DNA from: a bacterium | GTDB lineage: Bacteria; Armatimonadota; Fimbriimonadia; Fimbriimonadales; Fimbriimonadaceae | Assembly: GCA_027485645.1 (NCBI GenBank) | Contig: JAIXQR010000001.1 | Location: 62,001 to 126,000, forward strand | Length of the DNA: 64,000 nucleotides | Direction of reading: 5' to 3' | Shown: positions 42,213 to 50,966 of the stretch, piece by piece | How the letters are laid out: every line of letters begins with the position of its first letter | Position numbering within the stretch: the first letter of the stretch is position 1 | Made by a program: the position numbers and the translations under genes | The notes under the pieces: model-generated | What the model was told of the DNA's origin: nothing | Databases searched by the model: none | The model's input: the letters and a program-made list of their open reading frames with translations, nothing else

Positions 42213-43097
42213 GTGGTTTACACGAACGAGCTTCACGGGTTGATCCAGGGCTACTTGGATCAACTCACCGTTCGAAGATCCCCCCACACTGTTCGTTCGT
42301 ACGGGGCTGATCTAGCGCAACTTTCCAGCCGAGTGAGCAATGTCGCGGGCTTAACGCCAATCGCGTTACGCGGCTACCTTCGGGAATTCGGAAGTACTCC
42401 GGTCACGCGGGCGAGGAAGTTGAGCTCCCTTCGGAGCTTTGTGAAGCACCTCAAGATGATCGGCGCGATCGATAACGATCCTACTGAAGCCTTAGAAGCC
42501 CCGATCAAACGCCGAAATTTGCCCAAGGCCCTGAGCCAAGAACAGGCGGCCAACCTCCTTGATCAATTGCCAACCGGGGATTCCCCATTGCGAGACCGGG
42601 CGATTCTTGAGTTGATCTATTCTGCTGGCTTGCGCGTCTCCGAAGCCGTGTCGATTGATGACTCTGATCTCGACTTTGACCAATGCATGGTCCGGGTCCG
42701 CGGTAAAGGCAACAAGGATCGCATGACGTTGTTCGGCAAAACGTGCGCTGCCTCGTTACAACGGTACGCGCGGGAAGAGCGCATCACCCCTCGAGGCGCC
42801 GGAAACCAAGCGTTCTTTACGGGTCCGAGCGGAAAGCGACTGACCACCCGAACAGTGCAAAACGTGATCAAGCGCTGGGCAAAGGGCGCCGGGCTGCCAG
42901 ACACGATTTCCCCGCATACCTTGCGGCATAGCTTTGCGACGCATCTGTTGGATGGCGGAGCGGACCTCAAGGCGGTCCAGCAGCTCTTGGGTCACGAGAG
43001 CGTTTCGACGACGCAGATATACACCCACGTAAGCGTTGAGCGCCTGCGCGATGCGGTCGAGAAGGCGCACCCGCGATCTCACGCGCACGTTGGCTGA
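42213..43097 (+). CDS. tyrosine recombinase, XerC/XerD-type
   Basis: The 294-residue protein has an N-terminal SAM-like DNA-binding domain (residues 1-85, including VRSYGADLAQLSSR) and a C-terminal catalytic domain with all active-site residues: Arg in YSAGLRVSEA, Lys in RGKGNKDRM, HTLRHSFATHLL, and the Tyr in TTQIYTHVS. Length and layout fit chromosomal Xer proteins that resolve dimers at dif, rather than phage integrases. GTG start. It follows fabF by 15 bases. No dif-like site was identified. Confidence 0.9.
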   Translation: MVYTNELHGLIQGYLDQLTVRRSPHTVRSYGADLAQLSSRVSNVAGLTPIALRGYLREFGSTPVTRARKLSSLRSFVKHLKMIGAIDNDPTEALEAPIKRRNLPKALSQEQAANLLDQLPTGDSPLRDRAILELIYSAGLRVSEAVSIDDSDLDFDQCMVRVRGKGNKDRMTLFGKTCAASLQRYAREERITPRGAGNQAFFTGPSGKRLTTRTVQNVIKRWAKGAGLPDTISPHTLRHSFATHLLDGGADLKAVQQLLGHESVSTTQIYTHVSVERLRDAVEKAHPRSHAHVG

Positions 43098-43101
43098 AGC
43101 C

Positions 43102-43467
43102 TCAGACCCAGGTAGAAGCGCGGCGAAAGTGCTTAAAGGAGACCGGGCGCTGGATGTGTCCAAAGGCGAAGTCGGGCCAGCCCACCATGTAGTCGAGATC
43201 GTAGTTGGGCTCGGGGCCGATGATCACGAGTGGCACCTTGGTGCAGACGGGATCGGTCATTTTGGCGTTAGCGAAAATTTCGTAGCCGGCAATTCGGTTG
43301 GGCTCGACCAAGGTGGCGATAAGGTCAACAAAAAGCATGTCTGCGCTCGCGCACGCTTGCAGCGCCGGGCGCCAGTCTTCAAACACCTGACAAACGTCCG
43401 ACGGGTGAAAGCCTTCGCGAGCGGCCTTGACGACCTCAATGTCCTTGGATACGACTACGAAATTCAT
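43102..43467 (-). CDS. degenerate response-regulator receiver-like protein
   Basis: The 121-residue protein starts MNFVVVSKDIEVVKAAREGF, has a central strand ending in an aspartate (ADMLFVDLIATL) and a later strand VPLVIIGP, which together suggest a receiver-like (CheY) fold. The N-terminal acidic pair and the Lys at strand 5 are not in standard form, so phosphorylation is doubtful. It is convergent with the recombinase gene and divergent from the ECF sigma gene. The function is unknown. Confidence 0.6.
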   Translation of the reverse strand: MNFVVVSKDIEVVKAAREGFHPSDVCQVFEDWRPALQACASADMLFVDLIATLVEPNRIAGYEIFANAKMTDPVCTKVPLVIIGPEPNYDLDYMVGWPDFAFGHIQRPVSFKHFRRASTWV

Positions 43468-43544
43468 AAAACCGGTAGATGTTAGAACTCCTTTCCTGGC
43501 TCCATGTTCGCGTTGTTTTCGAAAATTGTGTTTTGTTGGGCCCC

Positions 43545-43573
43545 TTGCTTATTACTGATGAATGATGTATCAT
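43545..43573 (+). promoter_or_regulatory. promoter of the ECF sigma factor gene
   Basis: TTGCTT (43545-43550), a 17-base spacer and TATCAT (43568-43573) fit the sigma-70 consensus at 4/6 and 5/6. The small inverted repeat GATG-TAT-CATC lies over the -10. The distance to the ATG is 50 bases, with AGGAG 10 bases before the start. Confidence 0.55.
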
Positions 43574-43623
43574 CCTTCTGAGACGGCCCGAATTCAGGGA
43601 TTCTTGGTTCAGGAGCGCAATAA

Positions 43624-44211
43624 ATGGAAACGTTGATCGAAAACATATCAGCCGATGCGAGAACAGAGAGTGACTTACGTCAGTTTCAGCAGAAAGTATC
43701 AGAGACTCGCCGGCGCGCATACACGATGGCGCTTCAGCTGACGCGAAACCCGTCGGATGCAGAAGATCTGATGCAGGAAACGTTTGTTAAGGCCTGGAAA
43801 GGTTACGACAGCTATATCGCCGGTCGTCCATTCCTCAACTGGCTCCTTCGCATCATGCAGCGTGCGTACTTGGACTCGCTGCGACGAGAGAACCCAATCC
43901 GAAAGGCCGATTCACTTAACTCGATGATTTCGCCATCGGATGGCGAAGTGCAGGAACTGCCAATCGCCGACACCGCGCCGACTCCAGACCAGGAACTGCT
44001 TGCGGACGAATTTCGATCTGAATTGCACTCCTCGCTCGCCGAACTCCCAGAGGTCTACCGAACCGCGATTGTCATGTGCGACCTTGAAGGTCTTAGCTAC
44101 TCGGAAATCGCAGACGTTCAGCGCACGACCATCGGAACCGTCCGAAGCCGCATTCACCGCGGTCGCCGGTTGCTTCGCGACATCGTCATCAAGCGCGGCT
44201 TTCTAGCCTAA
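43624..44211 (+). CDS. ECF-family RNA polymerase sigma factor
   Basis: The 195-residue protein has sigma region 2 (about 30-95: LQLTRNPSDAEDLMQETFVK, FLNWLLRIMQRAYLDSLRR) and region 4 (about 137-190: LPEVYRTAIVMCDLEGLSYS, then TTIGTVRSRIHRGRRLL). There is no region 3, as in the ECF group. AGGAG lies upstream of the ATG. No anti-sigma factor gene is next to it, so its control is not visible here. Its 3' end overlaps the tatD gene by 23 bases, tail to tail. Confidence 0.93.
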   Translation: METLIENISADARTESDLRQFQQKVSETRRRAYTMALQLTRNPSDAEDLMQETFVKAWKGYDSYIAGRPFLNWLLRIMQRAYLDSLRRENPIRKADSLNSMISPSDGEVQELPIADTAPTPDQELLADEFRSELHSSLAELPEVYRTAIVMCDLEGLSYSEIADVQRTTIGTVRSRIHRGRRLLRDIVIKRGFLA

Positions 44212-44965
44212 AGAACCGCACGGCATTGTCCGTGAATTGCCTGGCCGCTTCTTCGATCGAAAGATCTAAGAGAGCGGCCATTTTCACGTTGATAAGCGGC
44301 AAGTTGGCGGGAGAGTTGGGCTTGCTTCGCACGGGCTCGGGAGACAAGTACGGACTGTCGGTTTCGAGAACCAGTCGATCAAGCGGAATACGCTTGAGCA
44401 ATTGCCGATAGTCCTCCGACTTCTTGTAAGTCACCGGTCCGTCGACCCCAAAGTAGCAGCCTAGGGCAGTCGCACGGTCTGCGTCCGCTTCGTCCCCCGC
44501 GAAACAGTGGAAGAGGTACGGGTGCGGCGGGCGTGTTTCTAGCACGTCCAGTAAAGCCGCAGTTGCCTTTCGCGCGTGAAAAACGACCGGTAGGTCGAGT
44601 TCTGCGGCGAGATCAAGTTGCGGAATCAGCGCCGCCATCTGCTGCTCGGGAGTGGTGTAGTCCCAATGAAAATCCAAACCGATTTCGCCAAGGGCGACAA
44701 CGTTCGGGTGGGCGAGGAAAACCCGCAGCTCAGCGAGCTGGTCAATTTCAAAATCAGACACGTGGGTGGGATGCCAGCCTAGCGCGACATAGACGCCGGT
44801 ATTACGATCGCTAAACTCGAGGGCCCGTTGCCAGTCGCTCGGGTCGGTCCCGATTGCAATAACCGTGTCGACCCCCGCTTCTCGGACTCGCAAAAGTTCC
44901 GCATCGGGGTCTGGAAAAAATTCGTGGGCGGAATGCAGGTGACAATGCGTGTCGATCAAGGTCAT
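44189..44965 (-). CDS. TatD family metal-dependent hydrolase
   Basis: The 258-residue TIM-barrel protein has the metal-binding IDTHCHLHS at its start, E92 in VALGEIGLDFHWD, VVFHARKA, YLFHCFAGD and VLETDSPYLSPEP. These match TatD-type DNases, 3'-5' exonucleases and deacylases. The role is housekeeping. It is convergent with the ECF sigma gene and divergent from the epimerase gene. Confidence 0.93.
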   Translation of the reverse strand: MTLIDTHCHLHSAHEFFPDPDAELLRVREAGVDTVIAIGTDPSDWQRALEFSDRNTGVYVALGWHPTHVSDFEIDQLAELRVFLAHPNVVALGEIGLDFHWDYTTPEQQMAALIPQLDLAAELDLPVVFHARKATAALLDVLETRPPHPYLFHCFAGDEADADRATALGCYFGVDGPVTYKKSEDYRQLLKRIPLDRLVLETDSPYLSPEPVRSKPNSPANLPLINVKMAALLDLSIEEAARQFTDNAVRFFRLESRA

Positions 44966-45003
44966 CAGCTTGCCGATAGCTTACGCCAGCGGTAACCTAA
45001 GTC

Positions 45004-45933
45004 GTGTCTTCACTTGTTCTAGTTACCGGCGGTGCGGGTTTTATTGGGTCTCATGTTGTCGAAACATTGCTTGCTTCCGGCCACTCGGTCCGGATCCTGG
45101 ACAATCTATCGTCCGGAAAACTGAGCAACCTGAGCCATCTATCAGGTCCGTTTGAGGTGGTGGAGGGGGACATCTGCGATCCAAAGGCGATTGCCAATGT
45201 CATGAGCGATGTCTCGGCCGTCGTTCACCTGGCGGCAGAACCATCGGTCGCTAAGTCGGTCGAGTTTCCGCTCGAAACCCACCAAGCAAACTACGTCGGC
45301 ACGCTCAATGTCCTCGAGGCGATGCGGGCAGCCAATGTGAAGCGCGTTGTTTACGCCAGCTCGGCTGCGACCTACACCGCAAACAATCCAGAGCCGCATC
45401 AGGAGACCGATATGCCAGATCCATCGTCGCCGTACGGGCTCGACAAGCTCTCGGGTGAGTTTCTGCTTCGGGCTTACGGTCGACTCTACGGGATTCGGGG
45501 GACCTCGCTCCGGTTCTTCAACATTTACGGCGAGCGTCAGGACCCGAACTCGGCTTACAGCGGAGTCATCAGCATCTTTGTCAATCGACTCAAGGCGGGG
45601 CAAGGCATCACGATCTTCGGCGACGGTTATCAGCTGCGTGACTTTGTTTATGTGCGGGATCTAGCTGCTTTTATCACCAGCCTGGTGCCCCAGTCCGAGG
45701 TGCCAGACCTCATGAACGTCGGGACTGGCGTATCGGTAACCCTGCGTGACCTCGTCGGAGAACTCGAATCGATTCTCGGTACAAGTGCGGCGGTGACCTT
45801 CGCCGATCCACGGGCGGGCGACATCATGATTTCCCGCGCGAATGTCTCGCGGATGCGGAGTCTTTGGGATTCGCCGATGACGCCGCTTTCAATTGGACTC
45901 ACTCGACTCGTGAGCTCGCTGGAGACAGTCTAG
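45004..45933 (+). CDS. NAD-dependent sugar epimerase/dehydratase (GalE-like)
   Basis: The 309-residue protein is an extended short-chain dehydrogenase: VTGGAGFIGSHVVETLLASG at the N-terminus, HLAAEPSVAKSV, the catalytic S/Y/K in YASSAATY and PYGLDKLSGE, and RFFNIYGERQDP. The likely reaction is 4-epimerisation of a UDP-hexose or HexNAc for the polysaccharide made by the genes that follow. GTG start. It precedes the chain-length gene by 51 bases that contain a promoter, so it may be a separate unit. Confidence 0.9.
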   Translation: MSSLVLVTGGAGFIGSHVVETLLASGHSVRILDNLSSGKLSNLSHLSGPFEVVEGDICDPKAIANVMSDVSAVVHLAAEPSVAKSVEFPLETHQANYVGTLNVLEAMRAANVKRVVYASSAATYTANNPEPHQETDMPDPSSPYGLDKLSGEFLLRAYGRLYGIRGTSLRFFNIYGERQDPNSAYSGVISIFVNRLKAGQGITIFGDGYQLRDFVYVRDLAAFITSLVPQSEVPDLMNVGTGVSVTLRDLVGELESILGTSAAVTFADPRAGDIMISRANVSRMRSLWDSPMTPLSIGLTRLVSSLETV

Positions 45934-45950
45934 GTTCACTCTGGTATGAT
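45922..45950 (+). promoter_or_regulatory. promoter of the exopolysaccharide operon
   Basis: GAGACA (45922-45927), 17 bases and TATGAT (45945-45950) match the sigma-70 consensus at 4/6 and 5/6. It lies 35 bases before the chain-length gene and partly within the end of the epimerase gene. Confidence 0.5.
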
Positions 45951-45984
45951 TTTTCGACTAGAGCGGTAGCAAGCCGGGGTTTGG

Positions 45985-47235
45985 ATGACGAACGACGAAA
46001 TTAACCTGCGGCCGTACTTAGAGTTCCTCGGAAAGAACATCATTCGGGTGATTCTGCTCGCCGTTCTGTTTACAGCGGTCGTACTTGGCGTTGCCTTCCT
46101 CATGCCCAGCCAATACCGGGCAACGGCCGTCATCGTGACGCCGGTCGTTCCGGGTGCCGACGCTCCTCCTACCTTCCAGGGGCAGGCATCTCCGCTCACC
46201 GTGCTTCAAGGCGTTGGCGAAAGCCTGCCCGTGATGCAGGCGGTCAGTAAGGGCAGCGGGATTTCGACCCAAGACCTTCGAGGACTGCTGGACTACCGAG
46301 AAGACGCCGAGTTCGGACAGCTCGTCATCATCGCAACGACGGGCAAGAAGGACCTCAGCAAAAAGGTCGTTGACCTAGCGCTCAACGAACTGCGAACCCT
46401 TTCCGGAAAGTTGAGCCTTTCGCTTGGCGACCAACAAACCGGCTTGCTTGAGGAGACCCTGAAGCGAGAAGAAGCCGAGTTGGCCAAGCTTGAAGAAGAG
46501 TTTAGAAAAGTACAAGAACAGTTTGAGACCGTTCCCGACACCGCCAGTCCGCTCGTCAACTTCAACTACGTTCGCCGTTTGAAGCAGATCGATATCGAGC
46601 TCGGAGCGGTTCGAAAGAAGATTGAGAGCGCGGAAGGCTACATCAAGCGCGTAACGTCGGCCGCGCCAAACATGCCAACCGGCGACCCAGCGCGAGAGAC
46701 CTACCGAAACCGCGTGGTTCAGCTGGAATATGACCTCCAGGTTGCGCTCACGAAGTATGGCGATAAAGCTCCGGAAGTCGAGACTCTGCGTCGTGAAATC
46801 AACACCGCGCGGACTCTGTTCATTGACGAGATGAAGCGACGGCAGGCCGCGGCAGATGCAAATCTTGACCCCGAGCTGGCAGCCCTTATGGCCGAAGCCG
46901 CGGCCCTCGAGTGGACCCGTGAAACGTTGGTCACTCTCTCGAAGAAGGCTCCGGAAGAGGCGCTCAAATTCTCCCGCATGCTTCGCGAGATCAAGGCTCA
47001 ACAGACCACGGCGGATACGGTTCGTGCGCAGTATGAGCAAGCGAAGTTGAAGAGTGAGTTCTACCGCCTCGTTTGGACCGTTCTGCAAGAGCCAACGGTA
47101 GAGTCGACGCCATCCAACAAGCGCTACAGCCTGATCGCCGTCCTTGCGTTTTCTATCGGGCTCATCTTGTCCGTTGTCATCCACTGCGGCTTCGCCAAAA
47201 AGTGGTCTAAGAAGCAACAGACGGTGACGGTGTGA
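45985..47235 (+). CDS. polysaccharide chain-length determinant (Wzz/PCP family), copy 1
   Basis: The 416-residue protein has two membrane helices (about 18-37 and 389-407) that bracket a periplasmic domain with long coiled coils (about 145-215 and 275-385). The first helix is followed by MPSQYRATAVIV, typical of Wzz-type proteins. There is no C-terminal kinase domain. It should set polymer length at the inner membrane, probably with the Wzy-like polymerase that follows at a four-base overlap (GTGA). A divergent paralogue is encoded at 52216. Confidence 0.88.
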   Translation: MTNDEINLRPYLEFLGKNIIRVILLAVLFTAVVLGVAFLMPSQYRATAVIVTPVVPGADAPPTFQGQASPLTVLQGVGESLPVMQAVSKGSGISTQDLRGLLDYREDAEFGQLVIIATTGKKDLSKKVVDLALNELRTLSGKLSLSLGDQQTGLLEETLKREEAELAKLEEEFRKVQEQFETVPDTASPLVNFNYVRRLKQIDIELGAVRKKIESAEGYIKRVTSAAPNMPTGDPARETYRNRVVQLEYDLQVALTKYGDKAPEVETLRREINTARTLFIDEMKRRQAAADANLDPELAALMAEAAALEWTRETLVTLSKKAPEEALKFSRMLREIKAQQTTADTVRAQYEQAKLKSEFYRLVWTVLQEPTVESTPSNKRYSLIAVLAFSIGLILSVVIHCGFAKKWSKKQQTVTV

Positions 47236-48374
47236 AGTCTCCGTTTGTTATCAAGGATGTCAATCTGCTGCTTTGGCAGATGTTCATCCTGACGTTCCCG
47301 TTCTATTTGCTTCCGAGTGGCTTGCCCCGAATCAGTGACTTTTTCTTGGTCGCGATTGCGATTCGGTTACTCGCCCGTGGGCACTTTAAGGTGCTGCCAG
47401 AGTCGCGGATTGCCATTAAGTTCTTGTGGCTGTTCGTCGGTTACGTGTTTCTGAACAACTCGTTCTATGCTCTGAAGCTCACGGACTCGTTGGCGGTTCA
47501 AACGTTTCTGTTTTACATCCACAATGGAATGTCGGTAGCCCTCGTGTTCGTGCTCTACAGCGAATACGGCAAGAAGTTCTTGACCAGTTCGTACTGGGCG
47601 ATTTCGGTTTGTGTCGTGATTCAATTCTGCCTCGGTATCCGAGATATTGGAAACCCCGCACGAGCCACGATTTTCTTCAACAATCCCAACCAGCTCGGCT
47701 ACTTCTCGCTGATTGCAGCGGCGATGGTGGCCTACTTGGCGCGGGTCGCGCAGCCTAAGACTTGGCAAGTGACGAGCCTGTTCTTCATCTGCCTGACGCT
47801 TTCGTTGATCTCGCTCTCCAAAGCCGCGATCATTGGCGTCTTGATCATGCTGGTTTTCTATGGTTTGAGGTCGCCTGGCGTCCTTGCCATCATCGTTGCG
47901 CTTGGATTTGCCCTCTTCGCCGCGTTTCCTGACGCCATTTCGGTTCTTGACCGCGCCGAAGCGCGACTCTCGGGAATCGGCACGCAGTCCGATGACAACG
48001 CCGAAGGTCGCGGCTATAACCGAATTTGGGAGAACGCCCAGTACCTAGCCTTTGGCGCGAGTGAAGCGGACCAAACGCGATGGACCCGCTCGGGTAGGCA
48101 AGAGTTGCACTCCGTCTTCGGCACCCTGATCTTTGCCTACGGGTTCATTGGGTGTGCGCTCATCGGCACGTTCTTCTACTTCTGCTTGCGCGGCCAGGGG
48201 TACGACGCTTATCCCTTCATATCCATAGCCTCGTATGGATTTACGCACCAAGGGCTGCGGTTTACACTTCTCTGGACCTTGTTGGCGGTCTCTTGGTGCG
48301 TTGCGGCAGAGCTGCGTAAACGCCCCCAGCCAGAGCCATCTGGCAGCCGAGATTTGGCGCTCGCTCCGGCCTAA
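47232..48374 (+). CDS. O-antigen/exopolysaccharide polymerase (Wzy-like)
   Basis: The 380-residue protein has about ten membrane segments and a periplasmic loop (about 225-290) with RLSGIGTQSDDNAEGRGYNR, in the place of the Wzy_C / O-antigen ligase loop. Sequence is weakly conserved in this family, so the call rests on topology and on neighbours: chain-length protein before, flippase after. GTG start, overlapping the upstream stop. It would join polymer repeat units on the outer face of the inner membrane. Confidence 0.8.
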   Translation: MKSPFVIKDVNLLLWQMFILTFPFYLLPSGLPRISDFFLVAIAIRLLARGHFKVLPESRIAIKFLWLFVGYVFLNNSFYALKLTDSLAVQTFLFYIHNGMSVALVFVLYSEYGKKFLTSSYWAISVCVVIQFCLGIRDIGNPARATIFFNNPNQLGYFSLIAAAMVAYLARVAQPKTWQVTSLFFICLTLSLISLSKAAIIGVLIMLVFYGLRSPGVLAIIVALGFALFAAFPDAISVLDRAEARLSGIGTQSDDNAEGRGYNRIWENAQYLAFGASEADQTRWTRSGRQELHSVFGTLIFAYGFIGCALIGTFFYFCLRGQGYDAYPFISIASYGFTHQGLRFTLLWTLLAVSWCVAAELRKRPQPEPSGSRDLALAPA

Positions 48375-48386
48375 GGATAATTTCGA

Positions 48387-49730
48387 ATGAGTGAAAAGAA
48401 GCAGAGCGTAGCCGGAAGTTCGATCCTCGTCTTTCTCGCGAAGCTCTTTACGCTTTCTGCCGGGCTGATCATTTCCCTGATCATCGCGCGGAGCCTTGGA
48501 CCCGATGGGCAGGGACTTTACACCGTCGCCTTTGCGACCATCAACATGGTCAACAGCATCACGGGCCTCGGCATGAACCGTTCGCTTACGATCATGTATG
48601 CGAACAAAAACTTTGACTTAAAGACTTTTTACGGCAATGCATTCGCGATGCTGCTCATCTCGGCGAGCGTTGCGATCATTCTCGTTTCGGCCACTTTTGC
48701 CACTGGCCCAGCGCAAACTTTCGGCTGGTCGCTACTCATTCCTGCGCTCGCTTCGATTCCGTTCATTCTGCTGATCGACTACGGAAACGGCATCTTCCTG
48801 GCGAAGCAGCAGATGAAGAGCTTCAACGCCTCGCAGATGCAGCGGTACGCCGGATACATGATCGGCCTGCTGGTGCTTCTGTTCGTGGTCAAAGCCGGAC
48901 TGATGAGCGTCACGATGGGCTTCCTTGTTGGCGCGATGGCTGGAGCAGCATCACCCATTCTTCGCCTCGGTAGCGAAGCAAAATTCTGGCCTCGGTTCGA
49001 TAAGCCGGTTGTTTCCGAGATGCTCAACCTCGGGCTGAAGTACGCCGTCGCGGCATTTGTGATCGCGTTGAACTATCGAATCAACGTGCTTGTGCTCGAG
49101 CGGAGCGTCAGCATTGGATTAGTCGGCGTCTACGGTTTGGGCGTTAGCCTCGTTGAGGTTCTTTGGCAAATCCCGACGGCCGTCGGAACGGTTCTGATCA
49201 GCAAGAGCGCAAATTCTGACTCGGTTCAGGACGCCGTTGATCGGTCGGTCAAGGCCCTCCGACTCACTTTGCCCATCACCATCCTGGCCGGTGCGGCGTT
49301 GTACTTTGCCGCTGGGCCGCTGATGATGCTGTTCTTCGGTCAAAAGCTCACGGATGCGGGACCGTCGGCGCTTGATCAGGCCACTGCCACCACGAGAACC
49401 ATGATTCCGGGCGTTTTGCTCGGCGTGATCTACAAAGTTCTGGGCGGCGACCTTGCGGGCCGCGGCGAGCCTTTGTTCGCCGCTCGCAGTTATGCAGTTG
49501 CGGTCATCGTGAACCTTGCGCTGTCGATCGTTCTGATTCGGCAGTTCAACATGGGCATCCAAGGCGGCGCGATTGCGAGCAGCGTTGGCTACTCGGTTGG
49601 TGCCCTACTCTTCTTGTTCGCTTACCTGAAGCGGTACAAGGTCAAGTGGTCCGATGCGTTGATCGCCAAGAAGGCCGACTTCGCACCGGTTCTCAAGAAA
49701 CTCAAGCGCGGAAAGAAGCCGGCAGCTTAG
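48387..49730 (+). CDS. polysaccharide flippase (Wzx-like, MATE/MVF superfamily)
   Basis: The 447-residue protein has 12 or more hydrophobic segments. The opening GSSILVFLAKLFTLSAGLII, followed by ARSLGPDGQGLYTVAFA, is the standard start of polysaccharide-biosynthesis flippases. It should move lipid-linked repeat units across the inner membrane. It begins 12 bases after the polymerase gene. The basic C-terminal tail (KKLKRGKKPAA) is cytoplasmic. Its stop overlaps that of the propeller gene on the other strand. Confidence 0.9.
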   Translation: MSEKKQSVAGSSILVFLAKLFTLSAGLIISLIIARSLGPDGQGLYTVAFATINMVNSITGLGMNRSLTIMYANKNFDLKTFYGNAFAMLLISASVAIILVSATFATGPAQTFGWSLLIPALASIPFILLIDYGNGIFLAKQQMKSFNASQMQRYAGYMIGLLVLLFVVKAGLMSVTMGFLVGAMAGAASPILRLGSEAKFWPRFDKPVVSEMLNLGLKYAVAAFVIALNYRINVLVLERSVSIGLVGVYGLGVSLVEVLWQIPTAVGTVLISKSANSDSVQDAVDRSVKALRLTLPITILAGAALYFAAGPLMMLFFGQKLTDAGPSALDQATATTRTMIPGVLLGVIYKVLGGDLAGRGEPLFAARSYAVAVIVNLALSIVLIRQFNMGIQGGAIASSVGYSVGALLFLFAYLKRYKVKWSDALIAKKADFAPVLKKLKRGKKPAA

Positions 49731-50923
49731 GACTGGATACAGCGGTAGTAGCCATCCCAGCTGCCGACGTAGATGCATCCTTCTGCGTCAATCACGGGAG
49801 TTGAGAGAGCCTTTCCGATCGGCGTCGACCACTTCAAATCCCCTCCGGCAGTCAGGCAGGCAAGGCTTCCCGTGGTGTTCGTTTCTTTCGTGGTCAACAG
49901 GATGTGGCCCTGAGGATCAATCGCGGCTGTCGTCCAGAGCGCACGGCTGTCCTTGGATAGTCTCACTTTTCGATCGATGGCTCCAGTCTTTCGGTTCAGC
50001 CAGATCACTTCACCGGCAAGTCCGCAAACGATGGCATGGTCTCCCGTGCCTACGGTGACCGATCCGCGAATGCCGCCCGGCACTTCCGCCTTCCATCGCA
50101 CTCCTCCGTTGAGGTCGAGAGCAAAGACGTAAGCCGACTCTTCTTTCTTGGAGACCGGGAAGTAGCCCTGCAACATTTCGGGATCGAAGCTTGGCGTACC
50201 CCAGTTCTTAAATCCTTTCGGGAGCGATGCCTTCCAATTCTGCTTCCCATTGGCATCGACGCTGTACGCCGCGCCTTCCAGGGCCGTGACAAGGATGTTG
50301 CCTTCGTGGTCCAAGCAAGTTCCGCTGAGCGAGTACTGCGGGGCGCCGAGGTCAAATTTCCAGCGGCCCGATCCATCTAGGTTCACCGCGTGAAGTCCTT
50401 TTCCGTAACCTGTCGCGATCAAGAATCCACCTGGATGCAGCGAAGGAGAGGCCCAGGACTTGGTTGTGACCAAGTACTTTCGCTTCCAATCGAGCGTTAC
50501 CGGAAGCTCCTTTAGAGTTGCGATGGCTCGCTTGACCGCGCCAGATGGACGATAGCCTTGACAGAGGTCGTAGTGCCAAAGAAGACTGCCATCGGTCGAG
50601 AAAGCGTAGAGATAGCCGTTTCCACCCGCAAAAACCACGATCTTATCGTCGATGAGCTGAGGGCTACTGTAAATCTTCTCGTCGGTCTTAAACATCCAGC
50701 GAACCTTGCCGCTATTGGATAGAGAATAGAAGCATCCGTCGTGGCTGCCGAAGTACAAATTTCTTTCCGAATCAAATGCTGCGCTACTCTCAGCGCCCTT
50801 GCTGGGGTGGCTCGGGAGCCAGGTCTTCCATCGTTCGGTTGGTGCCTCTGCCGTTCCAATTCCAAAGGGCGCGCGCCCGGTGCGGTGTTGATCGAATAGG
50901 AACGTTTCGGATGCCGTTGGCAT
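49727..50923 (-). CDS. PQQ-like beta-propeller repeat protein
   Basis: The 398-residue protein is made of repeated blades of the pyrrolo-quinoline-quinone type, each with a pattern like LYFGSHDGCFYSLSNSGKVRW, then YLYAFSTDGSLLWHYD and GLHAVNLDGSGRWKFD and so on up to IYVGSWDGYYRC. I count about seven blades. There is no signal peptide at the N-terminus, so the location is unclear. The cofactor-binding residues of true quinoprotein dehydrogenases are not evident. It interrupts the exopolysaccharide locus on the opposite strand; a scaffold or assembly role is possible. Confidence 0.8.
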   Translation of the reverse strand: MPTASETFLFDQHRTGRAPFGIGTAEAPTERWKTWLPSHPSKGAESSAAFDSERNLYFGSHDGCFYSLSNSGKVRWMFKTDEKIYSSPQLIDDKIVVFAGGNGYLYAFSTDGSLLWHYDLCQGYRPSGAVKRAIATLKELPVTLDWKRKYLVTTKSWASPSLHPGGFLIATGYGKGLHAVNLDGSGRWKFDLGAPQYSLSGTCLDHEGNILVTALEGAAYSVDANGKQNWKASLPKGFKNWGTPSFDPEMLQGYFPVSKKEESAYVFALDLNGGVRWKAEVPGGIRGSVTVGTGDHAIVCGLAGEVIWLNRKTGAIDRKVRLSKDSRALWTTAAIDPQGHILLTTKETNTTGSLACLTAGGDLKWSTPIGKALSTPVIDAEGCIYVGSWDGYYRCIQS

Positions 50924-50966
50924 GCCCTATGTAACCAGATTTTGGTCAAGCGGTACCCTAGGCGCG

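Noticed and set aside
42213-43097. Recombinase considered as a phage or island integrase
   Set aside because: Size and layout fit chromosomal Xer proteins; it sits tightly behind fabF and there is no att-like repeat or mobile gene nearby.
46375-47217. 280-codon minus-strand open frame in the chain-length gene
   Set aside because: Antisense to the coiled-coil region of the PCP protein; Leu/Arg-rich without domain features.
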